From Rhododendron vialii (Eukaryota; Streptophyta; Magnoliopsida; Ericales; Ericaceae), in the NCBI RefSeq assembly GCF_030253575.1, contig NC_080561.1:10774001-10838000 (forward strand): DNA of 64,000 nucleotides. Reading direction: 5' to 3'. Below are positions 28,430-39,747 of this stretch, one piece after another. The notes beneath the pieces were generated by a model. The model saw only the letters and a list, made by a program, of their open reading frames with translations, was not told where the DNA came from and ran no database searches. Made by a program: the position numbers and the translations under genes. Position 1 is the first letter of the stretch, and each line of letters begins with the position of its first letter.

Positions 28430-29660
28430 TGTTTATGTGTGTATTTTCTATGAGAATTATTTATTTTCCATGAGATTTGTGTATTTGTCCATAAGAATTA
28501 TGTATTTTTCATGAGAGCAGTGCATTTTCTATGAGAATTGTATATTTTCTGAGAGAATTGTCTATGAGAATTGTGTATTTTAGATGAGAACTGCATATTT
28601 TCTATGGAAACATTGTATTTTTCTATGAGAACTATGTATTATCCACAAGAACTGTGTATTTGTCTATGAGAATTGTGTATTTTCTATGAGAACTGTGTAT
28701 TTTCTATGAGAACTGTGTACTTTTCTATAAGAACCGTGTATTGTTCATGAGAACTATTTATGTGAACTGTGTATTTTCTTTCAGAACTGTGTATTTTTCT
28801 TTGAAAATTGTTTATGAGAATTATGTATTTTCTATGAGAACTATGTATTATCTATGATAATTGTGTATTTTCTATGAGAACTATGTGTTTTCTTTGAGAA
28901 ATGTGTATTTTAGTGTGTGATGAGACTATGTGAACTGTGTATTTTCTATGAGAATTGTGTATTTTATGTGAGAGCTGTCTATGAGAATTGTATATTTTCT
29001 ATGAGAACTGTGTATTATTCATGAGAACCATTTATTTTTCTATGGGAACTGTATATTTTTCTATGAGAACTGCGTATTTTTCTATGAGAACTGTGTATTG
29101 TCCATGAGAATTGTCGATTAAAATAGTGTATTTTCTATGAGAACTATATATTTTTTATGAGAACTGTGTATTTCAGTGTGTAATAAGACTATTTGAACTG
29201 TACATAATTCAGTTCACATAATTCAGTTCTCATAATCAGATCACAAAGTTAGTTCTCTATGAGAACAGTCACTTCTTATAGCCAATTCTCATAAAACTGA
29301 GTATGAAAACTGACAGTTCTCATAGAATTGACTATGAGAATTGATAGTTCACATAATCAGTTCTTATAGCTCAGTTCACATAACGAGTTCTCGTAGAACT
29401 AACTATGAGACTTGACAATTCTTATAGCCAATTCACATAGCCAAGGGTATTTTTGTCCGAAATAATATAATTCAGGAATTGATTCTAAAAATATAACTCT
29501 CATAGCCTCAGTTCTCATAGCCATAGTTCAAAAGTATTTTTGTCTAAAATAATATGTTAACTTGGGCTATGTGAATTGGCGGGGATATTTTTGTTCGAAA
29601 TATTATGTTAACTGGCTATGAGAATTGGCAGTTCTCATAGCCAATTCACATAGCCAAGGG
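28430..29660. repeat. Minisatellite array with inverted second half
   Basis: From about 28430 to 29190 a roughly 20-bp unit close to TGTGTATTTTCTATGAGAAC is repeated some 35-40 times with variations (ATTTTTCTATGAGAACTG, CCATGAGAATTG). From about 29200 to 29660 the opposite orientation dominates (CAGTTCTCATAG, CAATTCACATAG), interspersed with about four copies of GGTATTTTTGTCCGAAATAA. The two halves can pair into a long imperfect hairpin. No coding potential. Confidence 0.9.
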
Positions 29661-29921
29661 TATTTTTGTCCGAAATAATATAGGTCAGGAATTGATTTTA
29701 AAAATATAAATTTTATTAAAAATGGACATGTACACAAAAAGTTAAAAAGAATGGGCAAAATAGTAAAAATGCATGAAAAGTAAAAAAAATGACTGAAATA
29801 AAGAAGGAATATTTTTGTCAGGACTAAATTAAGTCAGAACCTACTTTTTAGGGCCGGCCTGAAAATTCCCCCTTTTTTTTTTTAACGAAATTGATATGCA
29901 TAAATGTCACCTTAAAAATAG

Positions 29922-30138
29922 CGAAAATCCTATGTGTACCGACCATTTTGGACCGAAACCGTACCGACGGCCGCGCGCGGCCGTCTCCGGCCACCGGACG
30001 GCCGATCCGAGCCGTCCAAAAGTTTTTTTTTTTAAAATTTTTGGACGGCTCGGATCGGCCGTCCGGTGGCCGGAGACGGCCGCGCGCGGCCGTCGGTACG
30101 GTTTCGGTCCAAAATGGTCGGTGTATATAGCAGTACTC
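29922..30138. mobile_element. GC-rich foldback MITE with 9-bp target duplication
   Basis: Two arms of about 90 bp are almost perfect mirror images: ACCGACCATTTTGGACCGAA, GACGGCCGCGCGCGGCCGTC and GATCCGAGCCGTCC, then a short T-rich loop, then the mirror. TAAAAATAG occurs directly on both sides (29913-29921 and 30139-30147), so this is a transposed element, probably mobilised by a Mutator-like transposase given the 9-bp duplication. The inner CGGCCGCGCGCGGCCG makes an extremely stable stem. Confidence 0.85.
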
Positions 30139-30147
30139 TAAAAATAG

Positions 30148-31383
30148 TAGGAATAATTTAAAACTTGTCAGTTTTTTTTTTTTTTTTTCATAACTTAGGG
30201 CTTGCTTACGTGTATCCTTGTGCTAGTTATGGAGGCATAATTTTTCCGCTCACTTGTGAGATTCCATTTAAAAGCGGAGCATAGTTCTGTATGGGCTAAT
30301 CTCATGTTTCCGGACTAACTGATGTTCAACTTCTACTAGTCTTGAGAGCCTAATTATACCACTCATTTGTGGAGAGTCTAGTTAAAATCAAAGCAAATCT
30401 CTGTACGAATTAGCCTCAGGTGTCTGATCCGGCTTTCCCTCACCTTTTACTAGTCTTGAGGGCCTAATTTCACCTCTCACCTGCGGAGAGTCCGGTTCAA
30501 ATTGAAGCAAAACTCCATACCGAGTGGCTGAATTAACTCCATACGAAGTGACTAAATTAATTCAAATATTGGAATGAAAATACCGAAGGTATTATATGTT
30601 TAGGAATTTTATTCTTAATAATCATATTCTTATTCCTATTCAAGAAAATTCCTAGAAATTATATTCCTAACAATCATATTCATATTCGTACCGAAGATTT
30701 CAATCATCCAAACATAGTAGTTTAGAGATGTAATTCAAAGACGTTCACTTTTGCGCTCCAATTCATGCACCGCTCGCAAATTATATGACTTGGGCTTTGA
30801 CCGAACATTTTTCTTTGGTATAACCTGGCCGGACAGGCTATACCATGTTTACACGGGCTGGATAGCCCGGGCTGAACAACGCGAGTTGAAGCCCACCCAC
30901 TCAAACTTCCCAGTTTGCTACGAACACCAATTCTCGCCTGCGAGCGCGCGCTCTCTCTCTCTAGTGAACCCATGATGGGATGGTTGCGCACCAATGCACC
31001 GTCATTTAGTTGTGTAGTAGAGAGAAAGGTGCACAAGTCCGAAAGATCGGAATCAAGGCCCTGTAGTGCAATCTGTAAACTGCATCTGAACCGTTCATCT
31101 CGACAATCAATAATTCATATATGTTTATTTACTCTTTTCATCCAAATATTTTGATGCCTCACTTAATTACAAACTCACGTTTAACAATTGTTTGCACCAA
31201 TGGGAAAGACTAGCTGAAAGGTAAGATTTGTTCAAGAATTCTTTACGTTTTCTTTCTCGCTACAAACATTTCCCATAGATACGGCACACTACATTTTCCA
31301 TTCTTATTATGCTGGTGTTTTCAATAGATCTTGTCGTAATTGAAATAAATGCACCAATTTTATTTGGATATTGCGATTGGGCT
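30148..31383. other. Intergenic DNA with a short tandem duplication
   Basis: Between about 30225 and 30530 a unit of roughly 120 bp (CTAGTCTTGAGRGCCTAATT ... GGAGAGTC) appears up to three times in diverged form. The rest has no recognisable gene. Confidence 0.5.
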
Positions 31384-31393
31384 GGTTTGTGAG

Positions 31394-31762
31394 GACGCTG
31401 GGGGGCTGCTGTCCCTGAATTCAGGCCCACTCCGGTCTCGCTCCGATGATCGGAAGCGTTTACTTCGTAGAGCTCATCGAGTAGAAGAACTATGCAAAAA
31501 ATCAGCTTAATTGAATATCATTAAGTACCTGATCGGAACCTATATAACTCTCGGTCCATGGGTTACTGTGGATTTGATCCAGTGTTTCGGATCCATTCTT
31601 TTCAAAATAAAAAGGTTCCGATCATGCACTTAATGATATCCAATTAAGCTGATTTTTTGCATAGTTGTTCTACTTGATGAGCTCTACGAAGTGAATGTTT
31701 CCGATCATCGGAGTGAGGCCGGAGTGGGCCCCGAATTCGGGGACAGCAGCCCCCCAGCTTTC
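31394..31762. mobile_element. MULE-like foldback MITE, copy 2 (10-bp target duplication)
   Basis: Same family as 4176-4578: arms contain CTCCGATGATCGGAAGCGTT, GAGCTCATCGAGTAGAAGAA and ATCAGCTTAATTGAATATCA and their mirrors. Ends are GACGCTGGGGGGCTGCTGTC and GACAGCAGCCCCCCAGCTTTC. GGTTTGTGAG lies on both sides (31384-31393 and 31763-31772). Confidence 0.88.
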
Positions 31763-31890
31763 GGTTTGTGAGGTGCCAACCCTTTGAATAATTTCTAAAT
31801 GCATGTTTACTGCATTCTTATTTAAAGCAAGCCCGTTTCGCTAACTCAAATAAATACTTATTTTTATTTTTAAATTAAAAAGTGATATAT

Positions 31891-32305
31891 TGTGAGAGAA
31901 TGATCTGTCTCGTAAAGCGAGAAATAAATATGTAGTACCAAACACACACACACACACGATATGCGAATAGAAAACAGTAAAGAATCAACGCATAGAATTT
32001 ACGTGATTCTCCAAACCCGGGTATATCGATCCATGAGAGCGAGAGTAGCTTCTGTTTATTATCAATCAGTCTGAAACAGGATTTACAATATAGACTATTT
32101 ATACCTACTATATTCTAATCACAATTCAGTATTTGGCTTGTATCCTAAAAATATCCCTATACCATACCGCGGGGGGCCCGCACCCCCAACCCATTTTGCT
32201 GGACCCGTGATGGGCCAATTGCCCTCACTCTACTTCGCTCCACTCCGCTCCGTTCAGGCAACTGGCCTATTTTGAGAATTCTTCTGTATCTCTTCATACT
32301 TAACA
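31891..32305 (-). mobile_element. Probable solo LTR (Ty1/copia-like)
   Basis: Begins TGTGAGAGAATG and ends CATACTTAACA (TG...CA). A minus-strand TATA box (GGTATAAATAG near 32100) and the phrase ATAGAATTTACGTGATTCTC resemble copia LTRs. Flanking 5-mers match only in part, so the target duplication is not proven. Confidence 0.5.
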
Positions 32306-33958
32306 TATGGGCTACAGTTAACAAAGTACTTAAAAAATAAGAATTTTAGCGGAATAGGTCTCAAAAGCTTGTTATAACTTTTACTTGTTTTCCCAAAAGA
32401 AAGAAACATTTTTGGCTTCATCCCAAGAGACTATCATTATGGTGAGAACTTCAACTTCTCCATCTGTTGATGTTGAAATTCTACGGATAAATATCCCTTG
32501 TTTTAGATGAATAATTTTGATAGTGCTTTTTGTTGGAAACTTCTCTATTGCTACTACTATCATTTATCAAGGAATGGTGCTAAATGCAGGGAGTCTAGTG
32601 CTTGAACTCCTATTTCAATTTGATTTTCAGTCTTCTTACAATTACGATTTTGTTCTCCTTCAACATTTTTTTTCAATCTATTTCCATTCGTTATAAGGGC
32701 AAGTACGTTTTTATTTTTTATTTTTATTGGCATAAGGACGTTTCCTACGGCTATTCCCATTCTTTCATGGTTGTACGTACTTTCTATTCATCATGATATG
32801 GCAAATAAATGCGAGTCCTAAAGGTTATGTCTTTACCATCTTAAAGATATGGGTTCACCTTGCCCTAATGGCTATTTGTAGTTAAGGGATGATATAAGTG
32901 ATGCCTTCCATTTTTTTCTGTTCCTTATTCGTGTGAACTTCGATTGACGTCTGTACTAGATTTTCACCTGCGAACACACGCATGGACTTGGGTCGCATAC
33001 ATTCAGGCTGGAATGTTAGTGATCAATACAGCAGACCACTTGTTTTTGCAGAAACCGACAAGGGTCCAATGTCCGCGAATGAATCTTTCCGTGTCTCAAC
33101 AGTTTGATAGCTGGGAGGATATGGAGAAGGAACTTGGAACCGCGCATATGAAAAGCTTGTTCCATGCAAATAAATATGGAGACCATGCCCTTCTGTAAGT
33201 AACACTTTATTTATTTCATTCTTTGTGGTTCAGGAGCATGAACCAAAAGCTCACTTGCCTTGATGAAAATTTGGCCACAACATCTGCCTATGGCTTCCAT
33301 GTTTTGGTTGCTCACACCCTGTTGTTTTGGTTGCTCACACCCTGTTTCATTCGCTAGACAGTTGTAAGTTTTAGTTCCAGAATTTTTGGAAAAAACATTG
33401 ATGCACTCGAGATACCATGGAAAGAGAGTAATTTCACGAACAGTCTTCGTTGCTTCTTCTTGTCAAAATTACTATTATTTGTGTTACGTTTGAGTTTCAA
33501 GCTTATGTATGGCAAAAACGCACGACACAATTTCAGTATAGTACTGGTCCACCATATATTGCGAAAAGATGTCTCAGTTGACAACACGATAAGCACAATT
33601 GATTACTTTTCCTGTTTCTTTTCTCTCTTTAATTCATTCGTCATCTTCCTCGTAAGGTAGCAGTCTTATTGTTCTTGATCAAAAATCATGTACCGAGGAA
33701 ATTATACCGTCACTGAGAAATCTGTGTCTAGCCTAAAAGAGATGCATTTCAAGAACTCTCTTTCTTTTTCTCAAATGGATACCAAATGGGGGCTCCCTTT
33801 CTTCAAGAAAAATATTTTTCATTGCTGCATAATAATCATATCCACAAACATCGTAAATCAGTATCCACAATTGTTACTAAAATTTACAAGTTTTGTCAAT
33901 CAAATTCTATCTGACACTAAAACTCAGCGAAAGGTCAATTAGAACATCTCTTCACCAG
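32306..33958. other. Intergenic DNA, no recognisable gene
   Basis: A stretch at 33051-33197, preceded by tttttgcag, reads KPTRVQCPRMNLSVSQQFDS... in an open frame and could be an old exon remnant, but I cannot assign it to a family. Nothing else stands out. Confidence 0.4.
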
Positions 33959-34999
33959 CTACTTCATTGTGCAATGCATAACCTCTGGAAACTTGAACTC
34001 AGGATACACAAAACCTCTTCCAGCCACGAACGCTTCCACTACGTGCTTCGACGCCTCTTGAGTAAGATGAAACCCGTCCCAATGCACGTACTCTGCAGGA
34101 TTCGAGCACACGTTAACGCCTTGATTTGTGCACGTCTCCTTCGGATGAAAATTGTAAGGATCCCCGAATCCACAGCAAGCCTTCGTCAACGTTTCCTTTC
34201 TGAACCCCAAAAGCACACGATTCCGAAGCAGAGCCATGAATGCCTTGTAGTAGTCGCCGTACACAATCTGAACCTGAGGGAACTCCAGCCTTAGCTCCAT
34301 CAGTGCTTGTCGGAGATGATCGTTGTGGAGCCTTGAGAATGCATCGAGCCCTCTGAGGCAGTTGTTCGAATCGTACTGCATCCGGTCTTTGTTTCGTAGC
34401 AATGTCAAGTAGCCGGGGAGACACCCCATCGGTGAAACTCCGGTGACAAACAGATGGGTCGCTCCGGCATTCATCAGTTTCCTCATAGTGTTCTTGATAC
34501 CCTCAACCACCTTCGGTACATAACGGGATACCTCATCTATGGATTTCCCTTGTAAGAATGCAAGCTTGTAGTCATTAGCACCGAGTTGTTCCAGGAACAA
34601 GATAGCCCTCTGAAGATCCTCCTTGGTTGCGAAAAAGTTTTTAATCTGTGTGTGTAGGGATTGCATCAGAGGATGCCGGGGGAACTGAATGTCTCTCTCC
34701 ACAAAGAAGTAGGTGCTCATGACGGTGGCTCCGGCGGTTGCGAAGGATGCGCCCTGGGTGGATTCAGTACCGGAAGATCCGCTCGCGTAGGATTTGGGAG
34801 ATGGTAAATGGAAAGCCGCAGCGAGGTGATCGGACATGGTTGAACTGTCGGACGTGGAGGAGTCTCCATCGCCAAAGGTGTATATGGAGGTGAAGGGGCA
34901 GCCTTTTACTTGAGCGGTGGATGGAACAGGGAGGGAAGACAGTAGTAGGGTCACAACGAGGAGACAACGGAGGAGGGTGGTGGTGGTGGTGGAAGCCAT
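33959..34999 (-). CDS. GDSL esterase/lipase-like protein, altered nucleophile block
   Basis: Single exon, 346 aa. Start chosen at 34999 because the TATA box lies at 35176-35183 and a signal peptide follows (MASTTTTTLLRCLLVVTLLL). Family blocks: block I near residue 44 reads YTFGDGDSSTSDSS, block II GASFATAGATVM, block III LGANDY, block V VHWDGFHLTQEA with the catalytic Asp/His pair. Plant SGNH esterases normally have FGDS in block I; here the expected nucleophile Ser is Gly (codon GGA), with a GDS tripeptide two residues later. The protein may be inactive, or may use the shifted Ser. It is probably secreted; members act on cuticle, cell-wall or phenolic esters. Most plant relatives have four or five exons, so the intronless state suggests retroposition or intron loss. 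The frame is otherwise intact. Confidence 0.9.
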   Translation of the reverse strand: MASTTTTTLLRCLLVVTLLLSSLPVPSTAQVKGCPFTSIYTFGDGDSSTSDSSTMSDHLAAAFHLPSPKSYASGSSGTESTQGASFATAGATVMSTYFFVERDIQFPRHPLMQSLHTQIKNFFATKEDLQRAILFLEQLGANDYKLAFLQGKSIDEVSRYVPKVVEGIKNTMRKLMNAGATHLFVTGVSPMGCLPGYLTLLRNKDRMQYDSNNCLRGLDAFSRLHNDHLRQALMELRLEFPQVQIVYGDYYKAFMALLRNRVLLGFRKETLTKACCGFGDPYNFHPKETCTNQGVNVCSNPAEYVHWDGFHLTQEASKHVVEAFVAGRGFVYPEFKFPEVMHCTMK

Positions 35000-35098
35000 T
35001 GGATTGGAAGCAGAAACCCAAGAACGACAGATATCACAACTAGAGAGAATGAATGAAGAAAGGGAACAATGATAATAAAGAGTACCTTCGAAGTTGTT

Positions 35099-35117
35099 GA
35101 GAGAGAGAGAGAGAGAG
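35099..35117 (-). repeat. GA/CT microsatellite in the GDSL leader
   Basis: A GAGAGA run in the predicted 5' UTR between the TATA box and the ATG, comparable with the CT tracts of RPB3 and SEP1. Confidence 0.8.
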
Positions 35118-35175
35118 CAGATGAGTTGAATGAAACTTTGGAGGCTAAAATAGGGTTTGTGGGTTAGCTTCACTG

Positions 35176-35183
35176 TATTTATA
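35176..35183 (-). promoter_or_regulatory. TATA box of the GDSL gene
   Basis: TATAAATA on the minus strand, 177 bp upstream of the ATG at 34999. It overlaps the region just upstream of the in-frame ATG at 35173, which would lie before the expected mRNA start; this argues against the longer N-terminus. Confidence 0.7.
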
Positions 35184-36633
35184 GAGACATGAAAGCGTGT
35201 TTTTGGAGCGGTGTCGAAGCTATGGTTGTAACAGACAGTGGCAATCCTAAGCAGAGTATACTTGCTTTGGCGGCTGTTTTACTTGATCCCCAATTTTCAG
35301 CCTTTTTTTTTAATTTTATTTTTCGTTCTCTACAAAAGCAAATCAAAATCACTGAATACGAAAAAAAATAAGGAATTCATTTTCATATGAAAAAAGCTTG
35401 CCAAACATATGGCATTGAAAAACTTTTAGTAAATTCAAATTTTTTTAAATTTTTTTGTGTTCAATTAGCAAAAAAGTTATGGAACCCACAATGTTTTTTT
35501 TTTTTTTTAAATGTTAATTTATCCACTGGAAACAAATCCTTGCCAAAAATGAAGATTTTAAATTTTCTTGCAAAACTCTTTGTCAAGAGAATGCACATAG
35601 GGAAACAAAAAAAATTTCCTTGAGGAAACATTTTCCACTTAACATTTCGGACAACCAAATAGAGCCTTATGAGCTCTAGATTTCCTTCACATTAATAACA
35701 GTACTATTTCCACATGGATACCATATACGGATTAATTAGTTTTCATCCTGCCAAAGGAAGCAAATCAGTTGAGAACAGTTCTTTACTACCCTACTTTCTG
35801 GCTAGACCCGTTGGCTGCCATCATCAACACTTGCACTGCACACAAAACTGTTGCCGATAAACAGAATGAAAGAACATTTAAGAAGGCAAAAAAGAGGAAG
35901 CCTAAAGCTTCACCTGGGCCTCAATCCATAGTGATCTGGTTGTAAGATTCTGGTTGAGTCATTTTTAATTGTTGCAACCGTCTCTTGCTGTTTTTGTTGT
36001 TCCGTATAATAGGTTTGTGAACATGCACGGTTGGTAAATGAGCCGGAAAAGTTGAGTCAATCTTAATAAGATTTAATCGAACTGATCTCAAGTAGTTAAA
36101 AAAATTTAATTGTCACAAGCTGAACGCGACAAGTAATAGCTTGTTTAGGCAAAATTTGGGGACTTAAACAAATTTCAATAAACATTCTCGCTTGGATTGT
36201 TTTACGAAACAAACCGAACTCAAATGAGCTTTTAAAAGAGCTCAAGTAGCTTGGTTCATTTTATGCCCTACATGTTGTGAACAAGAATTCCCTGTGATGT
36301 TGCTTCCAATTATGACGTCACCCACTAAATAAATAAAACAGGGGAAATAAGGGCTTCTTATACTCAATTAGTATTTCCAAGTTCAACATGACCTCAGTAC
36401 CCATTAAGCATCTGTACTTGCCTTGATTACTATTATGTTTAAAAAGCACAAAAATATATTGCAACAAGTAGAATGCCTAGTTAGACAACGCCTGATGGGG
36501 AGAAAATGGACGGCGAAGAACTGTAGGTCTGATCTCGCCCACATTATGCACGAGGGATCCTTGAATGAGTCTCAAGTCCATTCTAGTGCTCTCATGCAAA
36601 GGTGGCCATGGGTTGATAAGGTTTTCTGATTTA
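35184..36633. other. Space between GDSL and ARF genes
   Basis: No gene recognised. At about 36020-36265 there are AT-rich fragments with GAGCC/CTCAAG words resembling the hAT-like repeats at 2604 and 45898. Confidence 0.45.
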
Positions 36634-38850
36634 TTAGTCCCTTCCATTTTGAAAAGCAGCAGTGGAAGAGCATAGGCAGGCTGTTGGTGCTGTGTAGGGG
36701 ATGTTGGTGACAAGCCAATCAAGACCCTCATAAAGCCCTTGGCCAGAGGTAGCTGAAGTACCCTGGATATACCTGTCCAGAAAATGCTTGATCAATCCAG
36801 CAATCCAACCCTATATGCCTAAACTACAACACAGGAGAAAGAAGGAAACCCAAACATGAGGCGGTGTTTGGATCGTGAATTTGTCGGAGGGCTTTAACAT
36901 GGACAGAATTAAAATAATAATGTCTTTTATTCTTATCTTTTTCGTTTACCTTCTCCTTTCCTTTTCCGTTATTACAGCTGTGTTGAAGAAGTAAATTAAA
37001 AGCAACAGCCTACTAATTTCCATGGAACATTGGCTGAATTTTATGAAGTGTCAAGCAAGGAATGTGTCCCCAAAGCACCCAAATCAGTTCGTCTAGAGTT
37101 TTACAATAAGAATGAAATCATGTGAAATTCAACCATGAAACCGAAGAGAAACGATAATCCCTCTTTGCATGAGGTCACTATCTCCAGAGCTTCATCTCAA
37201 GTTGGTCATCCAAATTACATGCATTATGTTTCACCACAGCTATTGTCACTTTTAGTATATCATAGAGGTTTGATCAATAGCATCTCACACATCATACCAG
37301 CTGGCCGTACGGCACAAGTCAAGCAATACGGAAATAACTAGACATAATCACAGATTAAAGTTACTGTAGTAGTTAACAAGTTAAGCAGAATATAAAACTT
37401 GAAACAGAAAAGTCAAGGCACAAAAACATGAAATTAAGAGGGATGCTGTACTACTCACCACCGTTGCTGACGAAGCGAATGCAGGCAAAGTTTGTCAGCA
37501 ACCTCAGAAGCACACATAGCATCCGGAAGGTCTTGCTTGTTCGCAAAAACAAGTAGGGTTGCATCGTGTAGTTCGCCCTGCATCACAATTGAAAAAATCT
37601 ATACTTATATATGAGTGCATAACATCTACAGACCTTGATTGTACTAGTACCAACAGGTCCTTGATGACAGGGATGATAGCAAATGCCCCAGAAGACCTCT
37701 GACCTGTCCCAACCCCTCATGGAAATGCCACACCTCGTGCAGCTCCAAAAGGGACTAGGAGCCTAGGAAACATGATCCCACCCCTTGATATTTTGTGCCT
37801 TTCAGAAGATAGTACTCAAAACCATGAGATGATCACCCACCTCACCCAGAATCTGATGCAGCTCATTTCGAGCTTCTGAGATTCTTCCTCTATCATTGCT
37901 GTCCACCACGAAAATGAGTCCCTGGGTATTCCTAAAGTAATGTCTCCACAATGGCCGAATCTATCTAGCAGCAGCAAAACACACTTAGTTGATGTTCAGT
38001 AGACAACAAGAAAAGGGGCAAGTGTTTTCCATTTTTATATAGGTTTTCTTTCATAAGTAGCATTTTTCTTAGTGCTTTTTTCTTTACGCAGTAATAGGAA
38101 AATGACTTCAATATTTGGACAATGGAAGGGCCAATACAAGCAAAATAGAAGTCTTTGCAGAATAAGGGAAAAGAATAAAGAAAAAAATCCATTGAGAAGT
38201 TCTAGATTCATCACATAAAAGGTGCAGATTGTTGAAGAAGTCGGGAGGCCATTGGACATCATGGGAATGTATATATGATGTATGCTTCATGTCTCCAGCT
38301 CTTTTTCTTGGTTGTTCCTAAGTCATGGCTCCAGGATTTGATCAGCTTTCTTAGTAATTGGTATTGCCTTAAAATTCAATTTCCTTTCTCTTACGGACAC
38401 CAATTTTCAAAATCATTCAGTCCCTTAGCTAAAACAGAAATGAACAAAGTCAACAATTTCCTTGACTTTGTACCTTATCTTGTCCTCCTACATCCCACAC
38501 TGTAAAGCTGATATTTTTGTACTCCACAGCTTCTACATTAAAACCTGTGCATCAAACCCAATTGTTGTCACATGCTATAAATAACTAATTTGATATTTGC
38601 GTCAAACAAAAGGTGTCATCGAACAGATGATCTCAATACTAAAACATAATCTGTAAAATACATGCCAAAAAATGTTTGCAACCTTCTCAGAATCACACAT
38701 ACCAGTTGTGGGTACAGCTGCAACAACATCACCCAGCTTTAACTTGTACAGGATGGTTGTCTTCCCTGAAGCATCAAGACCCAGCATCAGAATTTTCATA
38801 TCACGCTTTGCAAGAAACCACTTTAGCTTTCGAGAGATGGAAGCACCCAT
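36634..38850 (-). CDS. ARFB1-like: ARF-family small GTPase, ARFB1-like
   Basis: Five exons on the minus strand: 38850-38703, 38544-38474, 37960-37841, 37577-37459, 36772-36634; 198 aa. The start [12 protein letters not shown] gives a myristoylatable Gly2 and amphipathic helix. Then [15 protein letters not shown] (P-loop), [13 protein letters not shown] (switch I), [17 protein letters not shown] (switch II), [11 protein letters not shown] (guanine specificity) and [17 protein letters not shown]. The [14 protein letters not shown] segment and the longer C-terminus match the plant ARF-B class better than canonical ARF1. ARFs recruit coats and tethering factors to membranes when bound to GTP; ARFB1 proteins have been linked to the plasma membrane. 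The fourth donor (GTGAGT) restores the expected Trp. The tail after residue 175 ([20 protein letters not shown]) is unlike other ARFs and Cys-containing. All nucleotide-binding residues are present. Confidence 0.9.
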
Positions 38851-39747
38851 GCTAGATCAATGTAACCAAAACAAATTTACGGCAATTGAGGACATTATAT
38901 GTGAACAAGAGAAGTTTCATCTGCAGGATGAACCTCCACCTACAAAAGAACTTATGAAGAGAGCAAAGATGTTTTAGTAGAAACAAACATATGAAAGGAA
39001 ATTTCTTCTATTCTAAGCAATCAAACAGACAAAAAAAGCAATGGGGAATGAGATTCTTACCAGGAGAAGAGACAAACAACAGACAGGATATTATTCCGAA
39101 GTACCAAAAAAAAAAACAACAGACAGGGAAGTTGTTTTCCTTTACTTCCAATACTACTTTCTGTCATTCCAGGAGAGAGATGAAAATATATTTGTGGAGA
39201 TAGCCAAAACCCTGATTCCTGGTAACTTGAATTACAAGGCATAATATGTTTGGGCTTTGAAAAGATGCATGTCCACTTGCCAACATGTTGTCATTGTGAG
39301 CTACAAGATCCTCCTCAATAAGGATGAAATGATGCTCCTTCTAGAAGAAGTTGTCATTGCTACCAGATCCCTACGCCCCAGCTAATACATGAACCTAACT
39401 ATGGAAGAATCATACTATGCCATGCCTACCATTGTTCCAAGAGCATTCTTGACCCTGAAGTAGCAATCTCGATATTGTAAGCGGAGCTAGAGAACCGTTC
39501 AGTATTCTTTCAGCTGCATATGCTCCTGGGTCTTAAAAATTAAAACCAACAATGTACAGCTGAATTCTGACAGAAATCACCTCGCATGGACAAGACATTA
39601 CATGAATCATGAACGATGTCAATGTGTCACATTCTAAACGGTTGTAATTTTTGTGGGTAATCAAACAAAATTACATATATCAACAAGAATGTAACAAAGA
39701 AAGTATTCCAAAAGCTTCACGAGCACCAAGCAAAATCTTCGAAGTGA
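38851..39747. other. Space between ARF and SEP1 genes
   Basis: Both neighbours are on the minus strand, so this should hold the ARF promoter and leader and the SEP1 3' UTR. No further gene is visible. Confidence 0.5.

Noticed and set aside
28430-29190. CRISPR-like repeat array
   Set aside because: Units are contiguous about 20-bp minisatellite copies without unique spacers, in a plant genome.
33051-33197. Possible orphan exon (KPTRVQCPRMNLSV...)
   Set aside because: Preceded by an acceptor-like site, but no family could be named and no partner exons were seen.
35000-35173. N-terminal extension of the GDSL protein from the ATG at 35173
   Set aside because: The TATA box at 35176-35183 places that ATG before the expected mRNA start, and the signal peptide follows the later ATG.
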